Of a stretch of DNA of 64,000 nt, positions 43,901 through 50,520 are shown in pieces. The notes beneath the pieces were generated by a model. The model had not been told where the DNA came from. It saw only the letters and a list, made by a program, of their open reading frames with translations, and did not search any database. The stretch is from NCBI RefSeq assembly GCF_964275005.1, contig NC_092706.1:25268942-25332941 (forward strand), in the 5' to 3' direction. Position numbers and translations under genes: made by a program. This stretch comes from Diadema setosum. Its lineage: Eukaryota; Echinodermata; Echinoidea; Diadematoida; Diadematidae. The first letter of the stretch is position 1; the number at the start of each line of letters is the position of its first letter.

Positions 43901-45280
43901 AATCCTTATGGGTAATATTTGTATATGTAGGCCGGTCAAGATAGATTCAGATGTTCTTGTAAGTAAATGAGTAAGTAATAAACTAAAGTAAAGTTTGAAA
44001 GTAAATGTAAGAAGTTCTTAAAGCACATGGGTGAAGATGTGCTTGTGACATTGATCAAGTTTCTCTCCCTGTACAAATGTGTTTGCTAGATCGCAAGTGC
44101 AGTTTTGTATTTTTAGCAAACATGTTGGAAATAGAAAACAGTGAGAATCAAACCTGTCATCTACTTCTTTTTAGGCACCGACACTTCCACAAGGGTATCG
44201 CTGGTTGTCGCTAGTGACACAATGAACTTGGAAGTATGCCCAGTCGACAATTATCGATAAACATGATGAAAGTCATAGCACATGACATACCCCCTGCATT
44301 GAAAATCTCTTAATTTGTTTGAGTAAGCCTTAATCGCCTTGGGCTATTCAACATAGCAATGTCTGGATTTCAGAGCCTCGGTATAGTTCCAAGTTCATCG
44401 TATCACCGTACTGCTAATCAGGGATAGCCAGGAAGTATAGTCTCACTGCCCAGAAGGCAGTAGATGACAGGTTCGAGTCCCGCTGGTTACCTTTTCCAAT
44501 CTGATTGTTGAAATGTAAATCGATCTACAGTTGCAATCTTACAATTACATTTCACAGACAGAGACAACTTTATTGATAAAAATCATACCACATATAAGAC
44601 ACATTTTGAAGTACAGTGTGTATTCTTCAATTCTTGATTCGTCTCTGCAGGATTATACTCCTAAAACAAACATGAGAAACTCAGCAGACAAGAGCTCGTT
44701 GCCTCTCCATGATATCAAGAGCCAACAAGGTGAAGGTGTTGTCGATGTCAAGAAAGAGGTATACATGAACATGTCAAGAACTGTGAAGAAGGAAAAAGGG
44801 GAGGATGTCATATATGCGGAGTCCACGGATATCGAAGGGGAGGAAAGGGATATCGATGGAGACAGTTACTTGCTCTCCGGAGCTGCAGGAGACTGTGCTG
44901 GATATCGAAACATTCGGTCACCAATTTACGAAGATATTCCTACAACTTCCGACCAAACCGCCACCTTTCAAAATCCACATTATGTCAATGAGTTGATGAA
45001 TGTCGGTAAGACTGCAACACACAAACACCTGGCATTGGGTGCGCACGATCCGCTATATTCTGTATCCATCTACTCAAGCAAACCAAACGAAAAGCCCGAG
45101 GTGGATGGAAATGGGTACCTTGTTCTCGATGATCAGTTTGCTATCGAGGACGATAACTTGCCACCCACCCAAATACCTCTGTATGAAAATGAGATTTCTC
45201 CAGAAGTACAGATCCATAAGGCACACGTTCACGCCAATCCATCAATGTACGAGAGCATCTCTAGTAATCCAGAACTTTGA
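18543..45280 (+). CDS. Mosaic type I receptor: CUB-like, SRCR, WSC, 4x CCP, TM, Tyr-rich tail
   Basis: Eleven exons (18543-18636, 19063-19404, 22665-22886, 27529-27642, 28020-28304, 30008-30217, 38151-38375, 39271-39477, 41145-41360, 43422-43543, 44651-45280) sum to 2667 bases, exactly 889 codons with the stop, with no internal stop. Predicted order: signal peptide 1-31, CUB-like 32-145, six-cysteine SRCR about 146-245, WSC about 258-352, CCP1-4 about 353-638, transmembrane helix about 650-670, cytoplasmic tail 680-888. All internal junctions are phase 1 except the last (phase 0). No kinase domain is present. The tail has 12 tyrosines, including YMNM (717), YRNI (764), YEDI (772), YVNE (790), YLVL (835), YENE (857) and YESI (879), suggesting Grb2/PI3K-type adaptor docking. 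I know no named receptor with this order. A role in innate immunity or adhesion is inferred from the domains. One donor (after 27642) is weak; 27681 is an in-phase alternative. Confidence 0.8.
19063..19404 (+). CDS. Receptor exon 2: CUB-like domain
   Basis: 114 codons, phase 1-1, acceptor CATTTCAG and donor CGAG|GTAACT. One Cys near each end (FGCSTDD ... VTALCVRG) could form a disulfide closing a beta-sandwich. The core RWDIEAPDGERVVLQLQS is CUB-like (C.W.I.AP.G..I.L.F pattern), followed by PVFSLGHKLRLRLQ, which fits the late CUB strands. The typical second Cys pair and a clear calcium site are not seen. CUB-like is a fold-level guess from pattern, not proof. Confidence 0.65.
19405..22664 (+). 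other. Receptor intron 2
   Basis: 3.3 kb, AT-rich. Holds a (TA)n run (21486-21504) and an ATTCAA/TTGAAT-rich part (21725-22500) whose opening GGCCTACTAATTTGGCAAC resembles, inverted, 49622-49638. No exon recognised. Confidence 0.45.
22665..22886 (+). CDS. Receptor exon 3: SRCR domain, first half
   Basis: 74 codons, phase 1-1. VELIGERPPLEGFVL then SFVCGEGFTEQVADSICGEL and GFPAYQE line up with the canonical VRLVGG...G.V.......VC...W....A.VVC..LGFP of SRCR domains. The exon ends at TWIKATGCQQ, matching the ..WL..V.C segment. Three of the six cysteines are here. Confidence 0.75.
22927..23270. repeat. Intronic tandem repeat, three units of about 117 bp
   Basis: Units starting TATGTCATATTGAGGTTCTA (22929), TATGTCATACTGAGG (23051) and TATGTCATATTGAGG (23161), each followed by TGGTCGTACAATAGCAGAG and GTGGACATT. 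The first unit has an expanded A run (about 26). Located directly after receptor exon 3. Confidence 0.85.
24061..24789. mobile_element. hAT-like non-autonomous element with internal tandem units
   Basis: Starts CAGTGGCGTACCGTGG and ends GGATCCGCCACTG, inverted CAGTGGCG termini as in hAT elements. The body is four tandem units of about 165-190 bases, each with GCGAGCGAGCGAAGCGAGC, then TTGAAAATTTTGACATTTTA, and AAACTGCCGTTTGTAGC (units near 24143, 24334, 24505 and 24672). Poly-G runs mark each joint. No 8-bp duplication was found, so the ends may have decayed. No transposase. Confidence 0.65.
25351..25401. mobile_element. hAT-like terminus
   Basis: Poly-G, then GCACGTGCCCCCC, then TAGTTACGCCACTG. 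Same end type as 1790-1837. The other end was not placed. Confidence 0.45.
25450..26232. mobile_element. TIR element, copy 1 (right end lost), interrupted by a MITE
   Basis: Matches 47811-48450 along most of its length (GGCCGTGCATCACAAAACCG start; later blocks TTCATTGTTGTT, GTGGTTTAC, ACAGCCAGCACG, GGTTAGGAGAGTCCAT). The right terminal repeat seen in the other copy is absent. The 25678-25823 MITE is inserted in it. No coding frame. Confidence 0.65.
25678..25823. mobile_element. 146-bp MITE with 34-bp near-perfect inverted ends
   Basis: GGGCCCGTTTCATAAAACTT at the left and its exact inverse at the right; the match extends to TGTCATnAGTGACAA with one mismatch. The paralogous empty site in the copy near 48020 confirms the insertion. 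No coding potential. Such GGGCCCGTTTCAT ends are widespread in marine deuterostome genomes, as I recall. Confidence 0.8.
26233..27528 (+). other. Receptor intron 3, distal part
   Basis: AT-rich intron with (GTTT)n-like runs at 26715-26742 and 27490-27507. No exon, RNA gene or named repeat recognised. Confidence 0.35.
27529..27642 (+). CDS. Receptor exon 4: SRCR domain, second half
   Basis: 38 codons, phase 1-1. SGSMVHCSWARTECSSKS then ALKLKC matches G.E..L..C......C......AGV.C, completing a six-cysteine domain. Six cysteines split over two exons is the group A SRCR pattern. The acceptor (CAATCTCACAG) is good. The donor (ACTT|GTTTCC) is weak; GTCT|GTTATA ending at 27681 is an in-phase alternative that adds 13 residues and one Cys. 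Confidence 0.6.
28020..28304 (+). CDS. Receptor exon 5: WSC domain
   Basis: 95 codons, phase 1-1, acceptor CCCTCTCAG and donor AACG|GTGAGT. GYLGCYDGSQ opens the domain, then MNDLECATKCRE and SACLCVPS follow, the GC.....M....C...C......C.C order of WSC domains. A last Cys occurs in RGGSCPRM. WSC domains are putative carbohydrate-binding modules (yeast Wsc sensors, polycystin-1, Kremen). The exact ligand is unknown. Confidence 0.75.
28811..29700. repeat. Hairpin-headed tandem repeat with (GTCC)n and AGGTCA motifs
   Basis: Opens with a hairpin (GCCTCTGTCACGAAG / TGTCATCGGAGGC), then (GTCC)n at 28855-28893, then four to five degenerate units of about 145-150 bases. Each unit carries GGTCAAAGGTCA-type words, CTATTTCCCCATAT and CTTGAAACTTAGT. 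This repeat architecture is familiar from many marine invertebrate genomes; its mobilising machinery is not visible here. Located in the WSC-CCP1 intron. Confidence 0.7.
30008..30217 (+). CDS. Receptor exon 6: CCP/sushi domain 1
   Basis: 70 codons, phase 1-1. Four Cys in FCDQLG, LTCDQGF, LQCVGL and IPSCEV with the conserved Trp (PAWNSSIPSC) and the Gly-Ser-Ala strand (FDGSAT). Complete single-exon CCP module of the complement-control type. The acceptor follows a (TTTG)n and pyrimidine-rich run. Confidence 0.85.
30218..31080 (+). other. Receptor intron 6, proximal part
   Basis: Poly-C/poly-A (30390-30412) and poly-G (30627-30640) tracts. An AGCAGTAACTGC motif near 31019 recurs inverted at 37840-38075. 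No gene recognised. Confidence 0.35.
31085..32244. repeat. Low-complexity TAGATCTA/CCTAG-rich tract
   Basis: About 1.1 kb unusually rich in AGATCT and CTAG words (more than a dozen AGATCT sites by eye, where far fewer than one would be expected), often as back-to-back palindromes such as CTAGATCTAGATCTAG. Not a clean tandem array. The LTR element inserted at its right end. Confidence 0.7.
32245..32423 (+). repeat. Left LTR of the gag-only element
   Basis: 179 bases, identical to 36919-37097, with short inverted ends (CGCCA ... TGGCG) and an AATAAAG signal near 32351. Confidence 0.88.
32673..34562 (+). CDS. Gag-like protein of the LTR element
   Basis: A 629-residue frame with an acidic N-terminal part, a zinc-knuckle-like cluster (CPICLVANRPNQHHISDC), a retropepsin-like hydrophobic segment (VRVTLVSGSPQNLIGYSVF) and a Pro/Ser-rich C-terminal third. 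It fills the 5' half of the element's interior. The fossil is treated as one unit with its LTRs; no polymerase region follows. Identification rests on position between LTRs and the Cys/His pattern. Confidence 0.65.
   Translation: MYQVPYSVCDSESIQIKRNESNEWMTEDDYVGLDYDDFCDDHDDESYDSCDEPFGDPNQPRPHEDLVLHATRCDGVNPSSCSITPRPVPMCMSSLGVSESSRSNVRHTVHSCPICLVANRPNQHHISDCSFLPEHERDIITCARQAASVLGYSDSLCPYDNYLDDYDELDSECDFSEVDECFDDLHDSFLSTDIICLSARVCVADSDCTSLGDTTDMSDLDRSIGFQDNSYCYNRGSSESDEFHFRVDQSPQSPVASPSVLPEKACMSPYIDLDHGQQSVRVTLVSGSPQNLIGYSVFKSLGGVLMDSSEAYSVDRSSPYAIIGGTCLTLTRDGKAFLFEGLVVDSPDVLVEAGIPFIVLHDITIRPAKRRITVGDGPSYTYGPDPTPEADIRLSRTPSMSLSLPRYNPPSSIPDDVTEPSPASNCHHQGIGLRPCSQDAEPARQCLAQSELAIIRTPEMNGTIPDDTDDDSCDALATPRHLCGWPACQPSSDVNQCSLDTSPPDELPVDVLNISVGSTTAPHRHSGPPDHPRIIKINDPPGRPPDASIEPRAFTNASTPGGTSRFPRGEKITARRLHLTTPVMSPTPDIAPHPQPGHYTCLHVGPPPGRPPDIDCIFRSSLIIDNPHF
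36919..37097 (+). repeat. Right LTR of the gag-only element
   Basis: Identical partner of the left LTR, preceded by a purine-rich tract (AGAAAGAAGAAAGTG). Confidence 0.88.
37720..38095. repeat. Hairpin-headed repeat with AGTTACTGC words
   Basis: Opens with a hairpin (TACCCCCGCCAAACGAA / TTCGAAGGGGGTA, 37724-37755), followed by several copies of AGTTACTGCTTTCTTCCG (37826-38080) and one G run. The AGTTACTGC words appear inverted near 31019, on the other side of the LTR element, so these may be two ends of an older composite repeat. Confidence 0.5.
38151..38375 (+). CDS. Receptor exon 7: CCP/sushi domain 2
   Basis: 75 codons, phase 1-1. FCQHPGSVSYGKWN, LTCDENY, GSATLRC and WSASLPTC give the four Cys and the Trp. 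A longer C-terminal linker (LNLEKMCPG) adds a fifth, unpaired Cys. It is separated from CCP1 by 7.9 kb of intron carrying the LTR element. Donor TCCGG|GTATAA. Confidence 0.85.
39112..39232. mobile_element. 121-bp palindromic MITE-like repeat
   Basis: TTGAGTTTCTTCAATTTGTC and its inverse (GACAAATCGAAGAAACTCAA) bracket inner inverted ACAAATGAAATTTGT arms and two GCGATCT words. The whole sequence could fold as one long hairpin. It lies just before receptor exon 8. Confidence 0.6.
39271..39477 (+). CDS. Receptor exon 8: CCP/sushi domain 3
   Basis: 69 codons, phase 1-1. NCDHPGNVSHGKWN, LECDEGYI, GSATLVC and WNASIPSC. Closely similar to CCP4 (shared DEGYI.SGSATL and WNASIPSCQP), so the two probably arose by a recent internal exon duplication. 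Confidence 0.88.
39478..41144 (+). other. Receptor intron 8
   Basis: 1.7 kb of AT-rich sequence without recognised exon, RNA or repeat. Confidence 0.4.
41145..41360 (+). CDS. Receptor exon 9: CCP/sushi domain 4
   Basis: 72 codons, phase 1-1, acceptor TTAGTTTCAG and donor GGAA|GTAAGT. KCNHPGKVLHGKWN, LVCDEGY, GSATLLC and WNASIPSCQP. A MITE copy lies 50 bases past its donor. Confidence 0.88.
41410..41652. mobile_element. 243-bp MITE, copy 3 (4-bp duplication ACTT)
   Basis: Same family as 10540-10786 and 13268-13514. ACTT flanks both sides (41406-41409, 41653-41656). It is in the receptor intron right after CCP4. Confidence 0.8.
42640..42825. mobile_element. Possible MITE (imperfect inverted ends)
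   Basis: TTCACGCTGCACACTGACAC then TGGTCCGAC at the left; GTCGGACCAGG then TTAGTGTGAAG at the right, inverted with a gap. Central GCGTCGCGACGG. About 185 bases. Boundaries approximate. Confidence 0.4.
42998..43027. repeat. Perfect hairpin GGTGATCCGAG / CTCGGATCACC
   Basis: 12-base stem with a 5-base loop (AGGTGATCCGAG TATCC CTCGGATCACCT) followed by a pyrimidine-rich stretch. Same layout as the hairpin heads at 28811 and 37724. Confidence 0.55.
43422..43543 (+). CDS. Receptor exon 10: transmembrane helix
   Basis: Phase 1 to 0. TWVGCLRK precedes a hydrophobic stretch ITSSLVVGLVLVMLGICII, then a QKFNTK basic stop-transfer and CTCHK. Topology is type I: extracellular CCP modules before, cytoplasmic tail after. 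The Cys pair after the helix could be palmitoylated (inference). Confidence 0.85.
44422..44492 (+). other. tRNA-like sequence or tRNA pseudogene
   Basis: GATAGCCAG pairs with CTGGTTACC (one mismatch), ACTGC/GCAGT form an anticodon-like stem, and GGTTCGAGTCCC is a good B box. The A box is poor and position 33 is not U, so it is unlikely to be a working tRNA. It may be a SINE head or pseudogene, in the last receptor intron. Confidence 0.35.
44651..45280 (+). CDS. Receptor exon 11: tyrosine-rich cytoplasmic tail
   Basis: 209 residues then TGA, acceptor GTCTCTGCAG, phase 0. Twelve tyrosines, most in acidic contexts. YMNM combines YxN (Grb2 SH2) and YxxM (PI3-kinase p85 SH2). YRNI, YVNE and YENE are further YxN sites. 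YRNI, YEDI, YLVL and YESI fit YxxI/L. No kinase, death, TIR or PDZ-type end was recognised. The role of a phospho-tyrosine scaffold is inferred from motif density. Confidence 0.85.
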   Translation, partial: DYTPKTNMRNSADKSSLPLHDIKSQQGEGVVDVKKEVYMNMSRTVKKEKGEDVIYAESTDIEGEERDIDGDSYLLSGAAGDCAGYRNIRSPIYEDIPTTSDQTATFQNPHYVNELMNVGKTATHKHLALGAHDPLYSVSIYSSKPNEKPEVDGNGYLVLDDQFAIEDDNLPPTQIPLYENEISPEVQIHKAHVHANPSMYESISSNPEL

Positions 45281-45354
45281 AGAAGATTGAAGCCATGACG
45301 TCATAATGAGAGTTTCTAACGAGATCTAAGACATGTTCGCGTTCTCTTTATCGA

Positions 45355-45360
45355 AATAAA
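45355..45360 (+). terminator. Polyadenylation signal AATAAA of the receptor gene
   Basis: AATAAA 75 bases after the receptor stop codon, followed by a TTGTTGTCT GT/T-rich stretch. Likely, though not proven, mRNA 3' end near 45375-45385. Confidence 0.6.
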
Positions 45361-45584
45361 TTGTTGTCTAAGACCAGTTTCAAGTCAGGGCAAATTGACT
45401 TTCATTGGAAAAACTCGTGCCAACGAGATTTCTCCTGCAGCATATATTTGTGGGATTCGTTCAAAATTGATTAATTTTAGGAACACCTGAATATGCCTTC
45501 GTTTTTTTTTTATTCTGTGGAAAACTAACTTTTGTTTCTGTATCCATTGCATTTTTGTATACGGATCATGTTACAATACAATAC

Positions 45585-46140
45585 AACACAATCAGATCAT
45601 TTATACAGCGCCCTTACACAGTCAATGACTGGTTTCACAGCACTTTACAACAACATTCAGTTACAGATTGCCATCAAAAAGGAAAGTCTTAAGATTCTTC
45701 TTGAAGACATCAAGGGATGGGGAAATGCGGACGAACCGAGGTAAATCATTCCACAATCGCGGTGCAGCTGTCACAAAAACATTGTCCCCCGCTCTACTGA
45801 TTGTTTTGGGTACATGGAGTAAGGTGCTATCTGCACTTGAACGTAGTCCAGGGCGAGCATAACAGTATGGAATGATCAGAGATCTAAGATAAGTTGGAGT
45901 CTTGAAAGCAAGTCTTGAAAGCAATGCGATGTGCGACTGGTAGCCAATGTAGCTGCTTCAGCAAGGAGGTGACATGATCACGCCTACGGCACATGAAGAT
46001 GAGTTTTGCCGCACGATTCTGTACCCTCTGAAGGCGCTCTACCTGCTGGGAATTGATGCCATAAAGCAGCGAGTTGGCGTAATCCAGTCTGGATGCACAA
46101 ATGGCCCTGACGGCATTATCACATGTTTCCTGTCAATTAA
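45585..46140 (-). mobile_element. CR1/L2-like LINE, 3' fragment
   Basis: Minus-strand translation from about 46130: YANSLLYGINSQQVERLQRV then QNRAAKLIF and HVTSLLKQLHWLPVAHRI. In another frame near 45860 it continues LRSSADSTLLHVPKTISRAG with NVFVTAAPRLWNDLP and FKKNLKTFLFDGNL, then a stop. These are the C-terminal phrases of CR1/L2/Rex-type reverse-transcriptase proteins. 5'-truncated, at least one frame change. It starts 200 bases after the receptor 3' end. Confidence 0.75.
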
Positions 46141-47774
46141 TGGTCTAATGCGAGCAATGACAGATGGTAATGCATGTTACGGTTGGAATACTTGAATGCA
46201 AACGAAATTATCCATGTTTACTATCTTTTATTAATGAAAAAAAAAATGGATGAAATTCGTTTTCAAGTCAAATGGAAATGTGTGATCAGTGCCAGTCATT
46301 AATTTATTAATGGACGATTTCATTGTGAACTTTCTTGTGATTTATAGATCACTCCAACACATATGTGAAGGTACATTGTTTCATGTCGAATGTTCTGGTG
46401 TCATGATTAAGTAGACCTACATGCTGAATTCATAAAAGAGCACAGTCTTCAAGGTCACGATGGATATCGCACTTTAGACACGGTTAGAGAATATGTGTAT
46501 ACCAGTTATGGTTTAGATGGTATGATTGCGAGAAACAGATATCAAAAGGTATATTTCATAGTTTGAGCGGTAAATTGTTAAATCCTTTAATTCTGTCATC
46601 TTTTAATGTAATGTAGTTATGAACCTCATCTAAAAGCTAACTTCCAGCCTCGCTTTTCTTTTTTGTGTGATTTTTTTTTTCTTTACACTACTACTTCCAC
46701 TTATGTGTCATTGATTGTATGATGAAACTACAATGTATGCGCAATTCAAAGGTTGAATTGTGCATTGATTGTCGAGTACGACGATAATTAAACTATTTCA
46801 GATATCTTTATATTTCTGACTTTTTACACATTAATGTTCTATAATAATTTCAAATATATAAGATATCGTTGTCTACCGTTCTTTATATCTTTCTTTCGTT
46901 TGTTTACTTAGATCAGTTTCTCCTTTTTTATCACGATAGCTTGTGAGTACTGGTTTCTCGTTTTTGAAAAACAACAACAACAGAATAAATATGGTTGTAA
47001 TATATCTTAAACGTGTGAGCAGTTATCGACAATTTCAAGAATGAATGTTTGTTCTGTGGTTAATCATAATCAATTTAGTCATAATGTTTCATACAAATCA
47101 AAGCTTACTGTGCAATTGCATTCATTTGCACAATGTGTAAGCTATATCCTGCATTAAGCATTACTATATGAGTAAACCAGCTTGAGTTTGTGAATCTCAC
47201 GTAAACGGCGAACAAAAATTGTAGTCGACAAACCGTTGTCACAGCCGAAGATGATACTGATTGTATGAGTTTTCTTCTGAATGGCGATTTAAGCACAAAC
47301 ATTACCTACAGATATTTAAGAAATGCCTGGCAGTAGTTAAGACTAATTCCACTTTTTTAAATGCATCTCTCGTCGTAATATCAAATGCATTCCATTGAGT
47401 AATAACCAAAAAATCTAGGCTTCATATCATGTAAATGATGTGTTACACTTACACTAATGCTATCACTTTGTGTACTTATTTGATGTTACAACAAAAAGAG
47501 AACAAAGCACATCTACGCTAATCATTCTTTCTAGCAAGATAAAAAAAATGGCTGCAGCTTTGATCAGACGAAGAACACTAAAAAACACACTTGCACGAAC
47601 ACACAAACACACATATAAGAGGCAAGTGGATTCTAAAGCTCGAAAGTTGACCCTTTTAAAAACACATGGTGCATTTTCAGATAATAAAGTGGTTCATATT
47701 TTTCACACTACATGTAAGGCGTAGTCTTACAGTTCATTAGGTGTATGAGTATGCCATGAAGAGATATTTTTATA

Positions 47775-47810
<36 letters not shown>
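46141..47810. other. Intergenic stretch, no gene seen
   Basis: AT-rich. A (TA)n run at 47771-47810 abuts the next TIR element. Short frames here have no recognised similarity. Confidence 0.4.
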
Positions 47811-47813
<3 letters not shown>

Positions 47814-48496
47814 CCGTGCACCTCAAAACGAACATAAAGTCGCACACACTGATTTTGCGTGAGGACTGAAAATAAGTGAAATGGGTTAACCTAGCCGAAC
47901 TTGACTCTTTCATATTTTCTGACAGAGCGGGCCTTCTTTTACATTATGCTAAAATTTAGTATCATAAAACGGGCAGGAAAGTGCGTTTTTTAGCAGTTTA
48001 TCTCGAACATTTTTGGTAGAATAGTGTGATTAGGTGTGTCTTTCGAATCCCTTTTTCATTTCTGAAAAACCTTGTCCACACTCTTCACTTTCAACTATAA
48101 TAACTTTTTAAAGGATACTGGTACTGCTTTGAAAGTTGGCATTAATTATGGACAAAATGTGTTAATGAGGCATGCTCAATTTCAGTTTAATCTGATAATC
48201 CCTTCATTGTTGTTACTCTGGTGGTTTACTTCCTGTTTTTTGTCCCATTCATCGCACAGCCAGCACGGTTTGGTAAAGATTAAGTGCTTGAATAGACATT
48301 GTACTTCAGAGCCTCTTTTCTCAGTTCACACTTTTCCTGAATTTGTGCTTTCTTTCCAATATTTAGATAGGTTAGGAGAGTCCATTTGATTTGAGTTATA
48401 CATCATTTTAAAGCTTTAAGTCTGCTCTTTCAGAATATGGTCTTAACTGAAAATTCATGTCTGGCGATTTTATGTTTGTTTTGAGGTGCAGGGTCA
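47811..48496. mobile_element. TIR element, copy 2, apparently complete (686 bp)
   Basis: TGACCGTGCACCTCAAAACG at the left and, inverted, TGACCCTGCACCTCAAAACA at the right, similar for about 33 bases. It inserted in or beside a TA repeat, so the target duplication cannot be read. No transposase. Matches 25450-26232 and shows the uninterrupted state at the MITE insertion point. Confidence 0.7.
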
Positions 48497-48734
48497 CATA
48501 TACATGTGTGTGTGTGAGTGTGTGTGTATGTGTGCGTTTGTGTGAAGTGTATTACTTTGTCATTTCATAAATGAGCATTCAAAATCACACAGCGCACGCA
48601 CTCGAAATATTCGGGCATTTAGATTCAGAATCCAAGCAATCAGTTTTATTTAGGGGAACTCTATTTCGTTTATGTCAAGATGAACAAGAACTCAGATAAA
48701 GTAGGTCTACTTGATATACAAAAAAAAAAAAAGT

Positions 48735-48965
48735 TGAAAACACATCAACACCACAGTAACACCAATTGGTGTGGACTCCTATTGGCACTGGGCGGAAGTT
48801 ATGACACGTGTAGTGTCATTGTTGAATTAACACCAGCGCAATGTCGAAAGTATCACTAACTACAGTGTCAAACTCACACCACAAAGTGCCGAGTGAAAAC
48901 TTTTCAACACCACAATATAATTTCTACACATGTTGCTGTGGTCCTCTATTAACACTTAACGGTAA
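48735..48965. repeat. AACACCACAGT-type degenerate repeat
   Basis: Several spaced CAACACCACA, ACACCA and AGTGTCA words, including the palindrome CACCAATTGGTG, suggest a decayed short-unit repeat. No gene. Confidence 0.35.
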
Positions 48966-49599
48966 TCTGTATTAGATTTAACACTCACTGTATCAAATAT
49001 ACCACCAACATCTTGAAATTGCAGTGTATGTTTAAAGGTAATGTAGGTGCTGTATAAAATATTTTGAATAATGGGGGGTAATGGGTTAAGGATAGGAGAA
49101 GAAATGGGCGAAAATTTCTTGTAAAACCTGCAAAGAGGTGTACACAACAGATTAATTCTTATGCATTTAATGTTTAATGCTTTTGTATTGTTGTGTGTTA
49201 TGTGTTCTTGGTTGTTGAGTTTAAGATATTTTGAAGTATAAGGTCCAATCAGCAGTGCACTATTACAACGACAATTCAAACATACTCCTTGGTGACACCG
49301 CAAACACTAAAAAAGGACAACCCTCCTAGAGTGAATAACTCATCGTTATCTAAAGGCAAACTCAAACACAGTAATCTCACATAGTCCTGCAAAATTTAAC
49401 AAAAAAGATATCAATAAACAGCAGACAAGACATATGGGCCTTTAATATTCGTGGTTTCAGTTTCCATGTTGTCGATATTGTTTTCTCTCGAATGTGTCAA
49501 TCAACCTCTCCTATCATTCTCGTTTGTGTCCGTTGAATGATGGTGCCCTTATATGGCTGTCATTTTACCCTCGTCATGATCGCTAAGTGAAATTATGGA

Positions 49600-50520
49600 A
49601 TGAACAGGCAGATCAGTATACGGCAAACTAATAGGCCAGTCTATTCAAAACTATGTGAAAAAGACACTCATACAGGGCCCCAAGCTAACTAAATGCAAGA
49701 CTTCTTTTTAATGGAATCCACTCATTTGGAACATGGTTGTCGTTTCACGAATTTGAATGACCGACGAGATTCCATCGCCGCGGTTTAAAATGAATTTGAA
49801 TGCCCATTGCTGAAATGCATGTTCCTACAGTAGGTTTGAATGACGCATATGAAAAATTGATTGCTCCGTGAATTTTAATGACCGAATTTTGGAATTCGAT
49901 TGTTGCCTCGGTGCTGCAAGCGTGAAATGCGTGAAATTCATCGCTCAGAATAGGAACTTGAATGACAAAATTATGAAATTGACGGTGAAAACCTACACCT
50001 ATAACTTGTGAGGATCATGAAAATAAAGAGAGCTGAACATTTGTGTATAGGTTCCTTTGAAGTTAGTATTACCATTTGAATTCGTACAGTATTAGTACCA
50101 ACTTATCCTACCCCTAACTTCTAATCGGTGATATACAGATGTACATATTAGCGTCAATAGGGATCTCGGACCTTTTCACTTTAACATAGCTTTCCCGCCA
50201 AATTTCGTCAGATTTGTATTCGAATTAATGAAAAGACCTTTAAATTCAAGCGATTTTGGTCACTGCTCTGTGTTCTCACGGTTCATAATAATTCTTGAGC
50301 ATTCAATTGCGTTCTATGTCATTCTTTTTCAATTCTATCCAATTCAGTTTAGAGAAAAATTCATTCCATTTAACGACTCAAATATGACGTTCAATTTTTA
50401 GCCACCTGAATAGACGTTCAATTTCGTTCAAAATACCAATTTCAATTTCATTTATAGGATAACAACTTCTCACCTTGAACATTAGAATTCAATCAACGTA
50501 AGAAAGTTCCCACCCGTTTT
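49600..50520. other. TTGAATGA / TCATTCAA-rich dispersed repeat region
   Basis: The left half has many TTGAATGAC-like words, the right half many ATTCAAT words in the opposite sense, giving a loosely inverted structure. GGCAAACTAATAGGCC at 49622 is similar to the inverse of 21729-21745 in the receptor's second intron. No coding frame recognised. Confidence 0.35.
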
